A program made the translations under genes and the position numbers. Below are positions 15,306 through 22,142 of a DNA stretch of 25,956 nucleotides, piece by piece; the first letter of the stretch is position 1, and every line of letters starts with the position of its first letter. Below the pieces are notes generated by a model that saw only the letters and a list, made by a program, of their open reading frames with translations, did no database searches and was not told the DNA's origin. The stretch is from Firmicutes bacterium UBA2116 (GTDB lineage: Bacteria; Bacillota; Clostridia; Tissierellales; Sedimentibacteraceae). The stretch is taken from contig DCYG01000045.1 of assembly GCA_002331025.1 (NCBI GenBank), forward strand, positions 68,096 through 94,051, in the 5' to 3' direction.

Positions 15306-16448
15306 GTGAAAAGACATAAACACCGATTTCATTTTTATAATTTTATCATAGCTCTTTGCTTTATATTTATAACAGGAATATTTGCGCTTAAAAATTTACA
15401 AGGGATAGAGATATTGAACTTTATGAAAGAAGAAAGAGAAACAAGAAACTTTGTAAAACAACTGGGACCGGGCTTTAATTTAGGCAATACCTTAGATACG
15501 CACGACCTTCACTTTGAAACAAATGACCCATCTGATTTTGAGACCTACTGGGGAAATCCCGTTACCACAAAAGAAATGCTGGAGGATATAAAATCGGCCG
15601 GCTTTGATGTACTGCGAGTTCCTGTAACATGGTATGAGCATATGGATGAGAATGATATTATAGACCCGATTTGGCTTGAGCGTGTCCGGCAGATTGCGGA
15701 CTACGGATTAGAAGCGGGTATGTATGTGATTATAAATGCACACCATGACGATTGGTATATCCCTGATGATGAATATTTGCCAAAAGCCCGCGAAAGAATG
15801 GAGGCTCTGTGGAGGCAAATTTCCGAACGATTTAAAGAATATGACCAAAAACTTTTGTTTGAAAGCATGAATGAACCGCGATTAATCGGAGAAACAGAGG
15901 AATGGAGAGAGGGAACCCCGCGATCCCGGGAAATCATCAATGCATTAAACGAGATTTTTGTGCGGACAATTCGTGAAAGCGGCGGGAAAAACGCAGATAG
16001 ATACCTTATCCTTCCCACTTATTGTGCAAAGCCTTATGAAGAAGCATTGAAGGATTTCCGTTTGCCTGAAGGAAACAGATTAATTGCTTCAATACATCTG
16101 TATTCACCATATAGTTTTACATTAAATATGCAAGGTACATCAGAATTTGACCGCGAAGAACCTGCAGATACCGAAGAGATTGATAAAATATTTGAGGATC
16201 TTAATCGGTTTTTTATAAGCAATGGTGTATCTGTAATTATAACCGAATTCAGTGCGGTGGATAAGAAAAATGAGCAACAGCGCGCAGCTTGGGCACGCTA
16301 TGTCGGAAAAAAGGCAGAATCTCTTGGAATTGCTTGTGTTTGGTGGGATGCAGGTCCGGGTGAAGAGGAAGGTAAGCCCTTCCCGCTTTATAACCGATAT
16401 ACACGTAAATGGCTGTTTCCTGATTTATTGGAAGCGTTAACTGAATAG
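15306..16448 (+). CDS. Membrane-anchored GH5 endoglucanase (BcsZ/CcsZ role)
   Basis: A 380-residue glycoside hydrolase family 5 protein that cuts beta-1,4-glucans. An uncleaved-looking signal anchor (about 11-30) tethers it outside the cell. The catalytic domain (about 45-375) shows GFNLGNTLD (56-64), NAHHDDW (144-150), the acid/base Glu190 in MNEP, HLY (264-266) and the nucleophile Glu314 in ITEFS. The GTG start is two bases after the stop of the preceding membrane protein, with AGGAAAAG nearby. In cellulose loci of other bacteria a cellulase (GH8 BcsZ, or a GH5 enzyme in clostridia) trims the nascent chain. Position and anchoring suggest that role here rather than biomass degradation, since no carbohydrate-binding or dockerin domain is present. 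Confidence 0.94.
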   Translation: MKRHKHRFHFYNFIIALCFIFITGIFALKNLQGIEILNFMKEERETRNFVKQLGPGFNLGNTLDTHDLHFETNDPSDFETYWGNPVTTKEMLEDIKSAGFDVLRVPVTWYEHMDENDIIDPIWLERVRQIADYGLEAGMYVIINAHHDDWYIPDDEYLPKARERMEALWRQISERFKEYDQKLLFESMNEPRLIGETEEWREGTPRSREIINALNEIFVRTIRESGGKNADRYLILPTYCAKPYEEALKDFRLPEGNRLIASIHLYSPYSFTLNMQGTSEFDREEPADTEEIDKIFEDLNRFFISNGVSVIITEFSAVDKKNEQQRAAWARYVGKKAESLGIACVWWDAGPGEEEGKPFPLYNRYTRKWLFPDLLEALTE

Positions 16449-16486
16449 AAGCTGTATAATAATTTGAGCATACAATCAGTTGCGCA

Positions 16487-16515
16487 TTGAGTTATTTACA
16501 TAATTGTGATACAAT
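16487..16515 (+). promoter_or_regulatory. Promoter of the 2H phosphoesterase gene
   Basis: TTGAGT (16487-16492), 17 bases, then TACAAT (16510-16515) preceded by TGA (extended -10). It is 45 bases before the chosen TTG start, so the gene is not part of the upstream polysaccharide operon. Confidence 0.65.
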
Positions 16516-16559
16516 ATTCCATAAAATATATAATACAAACCTTACGGAGGATAAAAATT

Positions 16560-17090
16560 TTGAATCAATTACGGACGCTATGTGTGATGGGCACATTCGA
16601 CAGTCAAGCCAACCAAGAGGTGTTATTAATCAAAGAAAGATTGAAAGCAGAAGGTATTTCTACTGATATATATGAACCTCATATAACATTTGGCATCTAT
16701 ACGGAACTTGACGAAGCGAGTTTGATTAAGTGGGTTAGTAAGGTGGCAGAACAGCATAAAAAATTCAAGATTTATTTTAATCATTTCGGTTTTTTTCCCG
16801 ATGCCCCATTTTGCTTTTTAGCGCCTAGCTCCAGCTATAACTTATTGGAGCTGCATTCAGGCATACGTGAGAAATACGATAACTTTTGTGCGGACAAAGG
16901 ATGTTTATATTCGCTTAAGCAACAAAAATGGACTCCTCATATGACAATTGCCTCGGTTGAGCCGGGACAGGAGGAAAGGCTGCTTTCAATTCTTTGGAAA
17001 AACTTTTCGCCATTTACGGCAGAACTTACTAAACTAAAAATAACATCTTCCGATACAAGCGAAGATGTTGGTGTGTTCGAACTGCAATAG
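16560..17090 (+). CDS. 2H phosphoesterase superfamily protein (2'-5' RNA ligase family)
   Basis: A 176-residue cytoplasmic protein with the two His-x-Thr motifs of the 2H superfamily: PHITF in the first half and PHMTIA in the second. Members act on 2'-5' or cyclic phosphate bonds in RNA or nucleotides. The TTG at 16560 is chosen because CGGAGG (16545-16550) lies 9 bases upstream; the longer frame from GTG 16506 would begin inside the promoter. The gene converges on the cysteine-rich protein gene with only 4 bases between the stops. A hairpin inside its last codons (17042-17069) appears to terminate the opposite-strand operon. The substrate is unknown. Confidence 0.82.
   Translation: MNQLRTLCVMGTFDSQANQEVLLIKERLKAEGISTDIYEPHITFGIYTELDEASLIKWVSKVAEQHKKFKIYFNHFGFFPDAPFCFLAPSSSYNLLELHSGIREKYDNFCADKGCLYSLKQQKWTPHMTIASVEPGQEERLLSILWKNFSPFTAELTKLKITSSDTSEDVGVFELQ
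17037..17069 (-). terminator. Terminator of the adaA operon, embedded in the 2H phosphoesterase gene
   Basis: On the minus strand a perfect 9-base stem (AACATCTTC, 10-base loop, GAAGATGTT) is followed by ATTTTTAG. It begins 26 bases after the cysteine-rich protein gene and lies wholly in the 3' coding end of the convergent gene. On the plus strand there is no T run, so it works in one direction only. Confidence 0.7.
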
Positions 17091-17094
17091 AGGA

Positions 17095-17796
17095 TTAATG
17101 CTCGTCAATATACTGATTCAATGCCTCGTGATATACATCGATTCTTGTTTCCCGCGGTTCTGTTTCTTGATTTATAATCAGATCAATCAAATAGTACGGA
17201 GTTTTACCGCCGATAAACATGGATTTAATACAGGAGACACAGTAGACAGCAACGTTTTGACAAGGCATTTGCGCAGCACGTTTTTTTTGCAGTTCAGTAA
17301 TAGTTTCAATTTTAAGCTGAGGATAGAAATTATCACCGCAGCAGATAGATTTCGTTCCGCTGAATTTGGAATCAATAATTTCTATGCCCATCTTCATAAG
17401 AATATTTCTGACTGCAGAATGAACCTGTGGCTTTGGTCGAAATGAACAGGGGTCGTGTACCGAAACGGTTAATCCGTTATGATTCGGCAAGGACAGATTT
17501 TCAATGCTATCCAATACTTCCCACAGTGAGATAGTTTGTATTCCGTCATATAAGGAACGGAATCTTCTGTCGCAGCCTGCACAGTTATTGATGATGACAG
17601 AACCATGAGCCAGCCTCGGATTATTACGGCAGCATATATTGTGAAGCTCTACTGAGCCAAAATGTTTGTTCAGTATGTCCATTATCTTGTGCACCGATTC
17701 AGGCTTGTAAATACTGAGCGCACATCCCGGATTAAAATAGCACTTTTTCTTATCAATGTTATAAATTTCAATACTTGGAATCCGTATTCCACCCAT
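17095..17796 (-). CDS. Cysteine-rich (CCG/HdrB-like) Fe-S protein
   Basis: A 233-residue protein with two cysteine-rich domains of the type found in heterodisulfide reductase subunit B and related oxidoreductases. The first repeat uses Cys25, Cys55-Cys56 and Cys72-xx-Cys75. The second uses Cys117, Cys152-Cys153-Gly and Cys186-xx-Cys189. In HdrB each CX(n)CCGX(n)CXXC set binds an iron-sulfur cluster. There is no N-terminal ferredoxin domain and no membrane segment. The ATG overlaps the end of the adaA gene by 29 bases, with GAGGAA as RBS inside adaA, so the two are co-transcribed and coupled. Pairing of an HdrB-like protein with an alkylation sensor is unexpected; a redox role linked to alkyl or thiol stress is only a guess. 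A terminator follows at 17037-17069. Confidence 0.82.
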   Translation of the reverse strand: MGGIRIPSIEIYNIDKKKCYFNPGCALSIYKPESVHKIMDILNKHFGSVELHNICCRNNPRLAHGSVIINNCAGCDRRFRSLYDGIQTISLWEVLDSIENLSLPNHNGLTVSVHDPCSFRPKPQVHSAVRNILMKMGIEIIDSKFSGTKSICCGDNFYPQLKIETITELQKKRAAQMPCQNVAVYCVSCIKSMFIGGKTPYYLIDLIINQETEPRETRIDVYHEALNQYIDEH

Positions 17797-18370
17797 TCAT
17801 TTTCCTCGCTTCTCTATTGTAGTTATTTCCATATTCATTTCTGTACGCGGCAGGAGATAGTCCTGTGTTAATTTTGAAAAAACGATAAAAGGATGATAAT
17901 CCTCCAAAACCTATGGCATATGCTATATCAATTATTTTATCATTAGTTTCAGAAAGCAGTCGCTTTGCTTCTTTCAGTCTCAATTTTTTTATATATTCAG
18001 ATACTGTAATTCCGTATTCATCCTTAAAGATTTGAACCATTCGTCGATGAGACAGGCCCATATGCTGTAGTTCATTATTTATTTCATCGTCTCCACGGAA
18101 AGATTCGTCAAGCAATTTCTTTACTTTTTCTGCAATTTCTTTAATCGGCTGATATTCTGAAAGATCGCTTCTGCACCTCTTGCATGGACTGAATCCTGCG
18201 GCTATAGCCTGTTCTGCTGTATTAAAAAAGCTTACATTTTCCCGTTTAGGATTTTTGGATTTGCATGATGGGCGGCAATAGATTCCGGTAGATTTGACTG
18301 CATAGAAAAAAATACCGTCGTAGGACGCATCGTTTTCTGATACTGCTTTCCACATTTCTTCCTGTGTCAT
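17768..18370 (-). CDS. adaA: AdaA-type methylphosphotriester-DNA methyltransferase and AraC-family activator
   Basis: A 200-residue protein equal to the N-terminal half of E. coli Ada. The zinc domain (about 5-75) has Cys32, Cys36, Cys63 and Cys66 in the spacing of Ada C38, C42, C69 and C72, so Cys32 should accept methyl groups from DNA phosphotriesters. An AraC-type double helix-turn-helix fills about 80-180 (FGGLSSFYRFFKINTGLSP). In Bacillus AdaA, self-methylation turns the protein into an activator of adaptive-response genes. The ATG has AAAGGAG upstream. The O6-methylguanine transferase partner is not adjacent here, but homologues lie at 113 and 23121. Autoregulation of this operon is likely by analogy. 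Confidence 0.93.
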   Translation of the reverse strand: MTQEEMWKAVSENDASYDGIFFYAVKSTGIYCRPSCKSKNPKRENVSFFNTAEQAIAAGFSPCKRCRSDLSEYQPIKEIAEKVKKLLDESFRGDDEINNELQHMGLSHRRMVQIFKDEYGITVSEYIKKLRLKEAKRLLSETNDKIIDIAYAIGFGGLSSFYRFFKINTGLSPAAYRNEYGNNYNREARKMNGWNTDSKY

Positions 18371-18409
18371 TTTCTTATCTCCTTTCTCTGTTTCTTAGGA
18401 ATTTAGTAT

Positions 18410-18418
18410 ATTATAGCA
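18410..18418 (-). promoter_or_regulatory. Extended -10 promoter of the adaA operon
   Basis: Minus-strand TGC-TATAAT (TATAAT at 18415-18410), about 40 bases before the start codon. The -35 region (AAGAAA-like) is poor, as expected for a promoter that depends on an activator such as methylated AdaA. Confidence 0.5.
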
Positions 18419-18508
18419 TATGTGTACAAAGTTTTTCTTCTCAATTTAGTATATTCAATTTTAAATCTGAACAGGCCGGGAAACATCTTAAAATATTTTT
18501 ACAATATA

Positions 18509-18537
18509 TTGCAAAAAATGTATCATTATGCTATGAT
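18509..18537 (+). promoter_or_regulatory. Promoter of the secreted stalk-domain protein
   Basis: TTGCAA (18509-18514), 17 bases, then TGC-TATGAT (18532-18537). This is a near-consensus promoter with an extended -10, 30 bases before the start codon. Confidence 0.65.
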
Positions 18538-18567
18538 ATTGGTCATACTTGAATTGGAGGAAATAAT

Positions 18568-19581
18568 ATGTACATTAAATCATGCAACAAATTTTTATTA
18601 TCAATTATGTTAATTATGGGACTTATGATGGTTCCGGTCTATGCGGCCCAAACAGAGGTAATCAGTTTAGTGGATGCTGACAGCGGCTATAAAATTGTTG
18701 TACCTAACTTTGTTGATGTAAGAGAAGTTGAGGTAGACGGAGAAATTGTTAAAGCAGTCGTTGCAGAAAAACCTGTTAAGGACAGCTTAGGCACATATAC
18801 TTTCTTTGAAATACAAACAACTAATGAAGATGCATCAATGATAGCTTCAGCTCCCGGAACATTCTATGAGCAAATAGGTGATCTTTTTTATGAATTAGAA
18901 GATGGCAAGGTTGCATACAGACCGTCATTGTATGTAGATTTCGAAGAAATTTTTGAAGACAACGTATTTGTTTTTGATTTTTCTGTTACGGATGCGGACG
19001 GAGAAGTAATAAATGTTTTTAACAGTATTTATTTTGTATTTGTAGAAGCAGAAGAGTCTGCTGAAACTCCAGCTGAAACTCCCGTTGAAGAAACTGCTGA
19101 AGAAACTGCCGAAACTCCCGAAGCTGCTGTTGAAACACCGGTTCAGGAAGCAACTGCCGTACCTACAGCATCTGAGGTTGTTGTAGACGGAAAGAATGTT
19201 TCTTTTGAAGCATACAACATCGACGGATACAATTATTTTAAACTGAGAGATTTGGCTATGGCTGTAACCGGTTCAGAAAAACAATTTGAAGTTACCTGGG
19301 ACGCAGAGAAAAATGCTATTAACCTTGTTTCTGGTGAAGCATATACACCTGTTGGAGGAGAATTCGCGGTATCAGAAGGAACAGAATCTGTACAAGCAAT
19401 AGTTAATCAGTCAACAATCTACATAGATGGAGAAGAGATCGCACTTCAGGCATATACAATTGGAGGAAATAATTACTTCAAACTTAGAGATGTAGGTGAA
19501 GTGTTTGATATTGGAGTTCTCTGGGATGGAGAGTTAAATCAAATTGCAATTGATACAGTTGTTGGATATGTAGTAGAATAA
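18568..19581 (+). CDS. Secreted protein with two stalk (copper amine oxidase N-terminal-like) domains
   Basis: A 337-residue exported protein. The signal peptide (1 to about 27, ending VYAAQ) has a likely cleavage after AYAA-type residues. An N-terminal domain of about 30-155 is not recognised. A Pro/Glu/Thr-rich linker with ETPAE-type repeats (about 158-195) leads to two tandem repeats of the clostridial stalk domain: FEAYNIDGYNYFKLRDLA (about 212-229) and LQAYTIGGNNYFKLRDVG (about 291-308). Such repeats are common in surface proteins of Clostridia and do not themselves imply copper or oxidase activity. GGAGGA lies at normal spacing before the ATG. A strong terminator follows. It probably sits at or near the cell wall, but no sorting motif or SLH domain is present. 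Confidence 0.85.
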   Translation: MYIKSCNKFLLSIMLIMGLMMVPVYAAQTEVISLVDADSGYKIVVPNFVDVREVEVDGEIVKAVVAEKPVKDSLGTYTFFEIQTTNEDASMIASAPGTFYEQIGDLFYELEDGKVAYRPSLYVDFEEIFEDNVFVFDFSVTDADGEVINVFNSIYFVFVEAEESAETPAETPVEETAEETAETPEAAVETPVQEATAVPTASEVVVDGKNVSFEAYNIDGYNYFKLRDLAMAVTGSEKQFEVTWDAEKNAINLVSGEAYTPVGGEFAVSEGTESVQAIVNQSTIYIDGEEIALQAYTIGGNNYFKLRDVGEVFDIGVLWDGELNQIAIDTVVGYVVE

Positions 19582-19598
19582 CAATAGTTCTTCATAGC

Positions 19599-19643
19599 AA
19601 AAAAAGACGGGACGTCTGTGTGAACAGACGTCCTATTTTTTTT
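19599..19643. terminator. Bidirectional terminator between convergent genes
   Basis: A perfect 10-base stem (19610-19619 GGACGTCTGT with 19624-19633) and loop GTGA, with a T-rich run after it (TATTTTTTTTT) and A7 before it. It can end both the stalk-domain gene and the minus-strand collagen-like gene. Confidence 0.92.
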
Positions 19644-19675
19644 GTTATAATTGTAAGGGTATCTTAATAAGCCTC

Positions 19676-20881
19676 TTAAGAAATTCCCAGACCAGCGCTT
19701 GCATAGCCTGCGATAGCTGCTGCTACATCGATACCATCTGTGATATCTGCGGAGAACACTAACAGTAATCTGGTTCCTGCAGTAACAGGAATGTTCAGAC
19801 CGGTTGTTACACCGCTGCTGATATCGCCGACGGAAATTAATCCTGTCAGAGGCGGTGCCAATGTGACAACTGCGCCCGGCACAGCAACGAATGTGTCGTC
19901 AGGAGTAGTTGATTGGAATAACTGTGCGGTTACCGTTGCAGTTGAGCCAACCAAGCTCAGTGCGGCGCTGACACTCAAATATGCTGCTAAGGAGGTAATA
20001 ACGCCATCCCTTGGCATCGAGAACGCAAAGTTAGTCAGTCCCAACAAGCTGATTGTTCCGGTTGCAGCGGAGATGCCCGGAAGATTACTTCCAAATCCAA
20101 CCGCGCTTGAGGTATTAAGCAATCCACCGAGTACGGTAGTCAAAGCAACAGGTGTGCCGGATGCAAACGGAATAATTGCTCCTTCACCCGGAGGTCCAGC
20201 CGGTCCTTCAGGTCCAGCCGGTCCTTCAGGTCCTGTCGCACCTGTAGCACCTGTAGCTCCTGTGGCACCTGTAGCTCCCGCCGGTCCCGGAGGTCCCTGA
20301 GGTCCTTGTGGTCCAGCCGGTCCCGCAGGTCCTTGAGGTCCCGCCGGTCCCGCCGGCCCTGTAGCTCCTGTAGCTCCAGCCGGTCCAGCCGGTCCTTGAG
20401 GTCCGGTTGCACCAGTTGCTCCCGGAGGTCCTTCAGGTCCTTCGGGTCCCGCCGGTCCCTGAGGTCCGGTTGCGCCGGTTGCGCCCGGAGGTCCTTGAGG
20501 TCCCTGAGGTCCTGCCGGTCCGATAGGTCCTTGAGGTCCTATCGGTCCCTGAGGTCCGGTTGCTCCCGGAGGTCCCTGAGGTCCGGTTGCTCCTTCGGGT
20601 CCTTGAGGCCCTATCGGTCCCTGAAGTCCAGCCGGTCCTTGAGGTCCTTGAGGTCCCTGCGGACCGCGAGGTCCCGGACAACAGCATGGTGTAGGAGGAT
20701 ACGGCGGCGTAGGAGGATACGGCGGCGTAGGTGGGCACGGATATCTCTCAGGCTGTGAGCATCCACATCTTTCCTGTTCGCAATTTATACTTATATTGTT
20801 TGAAAATGGATATTCCTGATCTCTGTAACGTTTTGTTCCTGTGCATGAATTGTACTGTCTTGGCATATTATTGTAATACAT
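19676..20881 (-). CDS. Collagen-like exosporium protein (BclA/BclB-type)
   Basis: A 401-residue spore-surface-type glycoprotein candidate. Residues 1-69 form a Cys- and Pro-rich leader with PPYPPT repeats and CCC at 66-68. Residues 70-231 are 54 uninterrupted Gly-X-Y triplets, mostly GPQ, GPA, GPP and GAT. The GAT triplets supply Thr residues, the usual sites of glycosylation in BclA. Residues about 233-401 form a hydrophobic globular domain starting IIPFASGTPVALTTVLGG, which matches the C-terminal domain of BclB-type exosporium proteins and probably drives trimerisation. No signal peptide is present, fitting synthesis in the mother cell. A sigma-K-like promoter lies upstream. The repeat region is GC-rich and will vary in length between strains. 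Confidence 0.93.
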   Translation of the reverse strand: MYYNNMPRQYNSCTGTKRYRDQEYPFSNNISINCEQERCGCSQPERYPCPPTPPYPPTPPYPPTPCCCPGPRGPQGPQGPQGPAGLQGPIGPQGPEGATGPQGPPGATGPQGPIGPQGPIGPAGPQGPQGPPGATGATGPQGPAGPEGPEGPPGATGATGPQGPAGPAGATGATGPAGPAGPQGPAGPAGPQGPQGPPGPAGATGATGATGATGATGPEGPAGPEGPAGPPGEGAIIPFASGTPVALTTVLGGLLNTSSAVGFGSNLPGISAATGTISLLGLTNFAFSMPRDGVITSLAAYLSVSAALSLVGSTATVTAQLFQSTTPDDTFVAVPGAVVTLAPPLTGLISVGDISSGVTTGLNIPVTAGTRLLLVFSADITDGIDVAAAIAGYASAGLGIS

Positions 20882-20944
20882 TATTAATCACTACCTTATA
20901 TTAATTTTTATGCTAACGGGACATATTGAATTTATTCCCTTTAG

Positions 20945-20972
20945 TATTCTATGTACAAGCAACGAAGATGTG
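20945..20972 (-). promoter_or_regulatory. Sigma-K-like promoter of the collagen-like gene
   Basis: On the minus strand CACA (20972-20969), 15 bases, then CATAGAATA (20953-20945). This matches the mother-cell sigma-K pattern mACm and CATAnnnTA. It is about 65 bases before the start codon. Late sporulation expression fits an exosporium protein. Confidence 0.5.
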
Positions 20973-21037
20973 ACATTTTTCTACAAAAAAATTAAAATTA
21001 TTACACAATAAAAATTTACCTTATTAAACACTTTAAA

Positions 21038-21069
21038 CGAAATTTCGTCAGCACTCCTTCCGAATTTCG
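21038..21069 (+). repeat. Paired dyads upstream of the E2-like gene
   Basis: The perfect palindrome CGAAATTTCG (21038-21047) and the near copy CGAATTTCG (21061-21069) lie one after the other, 41-72 bases before the -10 element at 21110. The spacing of about two helical turns suits a dimeric regulator. No family is identified. Confidence 0.3.
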
Positions 21070-21106
21070 AAAATTATATAAAAATAAGGATTTTAATTAA
21101 TAATTA

Positions 21107-21115
21107 TGCTATAAT
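21107..21115 (+). promoter_or_regulatory. Extended -10 promoter of the E2-like gene
   Basis: TGC-TATAAT with TATAAT at 21110-21115, 31 bases before the start. The -35 element is weak. Confidence 0.5.
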
Positions 21116-21146
21116 GCTTTAAGATGTGTTTTCCATAGGAGGCGTT

Positions 21147-22001
21147 ATGAAACGATATGACGGAAAATTAGTAAAATCATTGGACCCATTTGTAAGAATT
21201 ATCCCTTATATCATGGAAAAGCGCAGCGATGCACAGAATTTTTCTAAGCAGGTTGTTTGTGCCGATTCCATTGATCGTTATATCTTAGAGAAAAAGGAAC
21301 AAGGATATAAGTTAAGTTATTTGCATATTTTTATAGCGGCATATGTAAGACTAATAGCAAAGAGACCTCAATTAAATCGATTTATTATGAACAGTCAAAT
21401 ATACGAGCGTAACAACATTTGTGTTTCAATGGCCATCAAGCGGTCTTTGCGCGATGAAGGCGAAGAAACAACCGTAAAGTTTGAATTTACCGGTAAAGAA
21501 AATCTATTTGAAGTAGCTGAAGTTATAGATAGAATTATAACTGAAGCAAAATCTTATAAAAGCAATACTGATGCAGACAGGCTTGCGGCAATGGTTATGT
21601 CAATGCCCGGAATAGTAAAAAAGTTATTAGTTAAAGTTATAAAGAGTATGGATCAATTAAATTTACTGCCTGAAAGTGTAATTAAGGCAAGTCCGTTTCA
21701 TACAAGTATGTTTTTCACATATTTAAAATCAATAGATACTAATTATATATATCATCACCTTTACGATTTTGGAACAACGGGAATTTTTGTTGCCTTGGGA
21801 AAAACAGTAAAGCTTCCTATGGTTATTAATGATCAGGTGGTTGTAAAAAAATGCTGCCAAATCGGTTATACTTTAGACGAAAGAATTTGCGACGGCGTAT
21901 ATTTTGCCAGATCTTTCAAGCTTTTAGAGAAATATTTTGAAGACCCTCATTTGCTCGAATCAACTGATGAAGAAAATATGAAAATTAAATGTATTGTTTA
22001 A
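21147..22001 (+). CDS. Standalone E2-like (CAT-fold) acyltransferase homologue with altered catalytic motif
   Basis: A 284-residue protein resembling the catalytic domain of 2-oxoacid dehydrogenase E2 subunits, which share the chloramphenicol acetyltransferase fold. It has no lipoyl or subunit-binding domain and no E1 or E3 genes beside it. The C-terminal signature, normally DHRxxDG, reads DERICDG (244-250), with the catalytic His replaced by Glu and the Asp-Gly kept. After it comes YFARSFKLLEKYFEDPHLLE, as in true E2 proteins. The ATG at 21147 is chosen because AGGAGG (21137-21142) lies just before it. The protein may have lost acyl transfer, use a different mechanism, or be structural. A terminator follows at 22011. 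Confidence 0.82.
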   Translation: MKRYDGKLVKSLDPFVRIIPYIMEKRSDAQNFSKQVVCADSIDRYILEKKEQGYKLSYLHIFIAAYVRLIAKRPQLNRFIMNSQIYERNNICVSMAIKRSLRDEGEETTVKFEFTGKENLFEVAEVIDRIITEAKSYKSNTDADRLAAMVMSMPGIVKKLLVKVIKSMDQLNLLPESVIKASPFHTSMFFTYLKSIDTNYIYHHLYDFGTTGIFVALGKTVKLPMVINDQVVVKKCCQIGYTLDERICDGVYFARSFKLLEKYFEDPHLLESTDEENMKIKCIV

Positions 22002-22010
22002 CCTAAAATT

Positions 22011-22070
22011 GAGGCAGGACACAATCATTAAATGATTGATTTGTGTGTCTAGCCTCGATTTTTAAATTTT
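22011..22070 (+). terminator. Intrinsic terminator after the E2-like gene
   Basis: GAGGC...GCCTC (22011-22015 with 22052-22056) extended by GGACACA/TGTGTCT-type pairing around an inner AATCATT/ATGATT stem. T-rich runs follow at 22059-22070. Confidence 0.8.
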
Positions 22071-22142
22071 TCTTTAATTAAGCCTTGAAACTTTGGGTAT
22101 ATAATGAATTATACCAAGTAAAAAGTAGAGGGGGTTAACTGT

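Noticed and set aside
17065..17445. Plus-strand frame of 126 codons opposite the cysteine-rich protein gene
   Set aside because: No RBS and no recognisable motifs; the minus-strand frame has two complete cysteine sets and coupling with adaA.
20140..20758. Long antisense and off-frame reading frames rich in Ser/Arg or Asp/Arg/Leu across the collagen-repeat region
   Set aside because: They are frame shadows of the Gly-X-Y repeats: periodic codons keep all frames open. No RBS or known domain.
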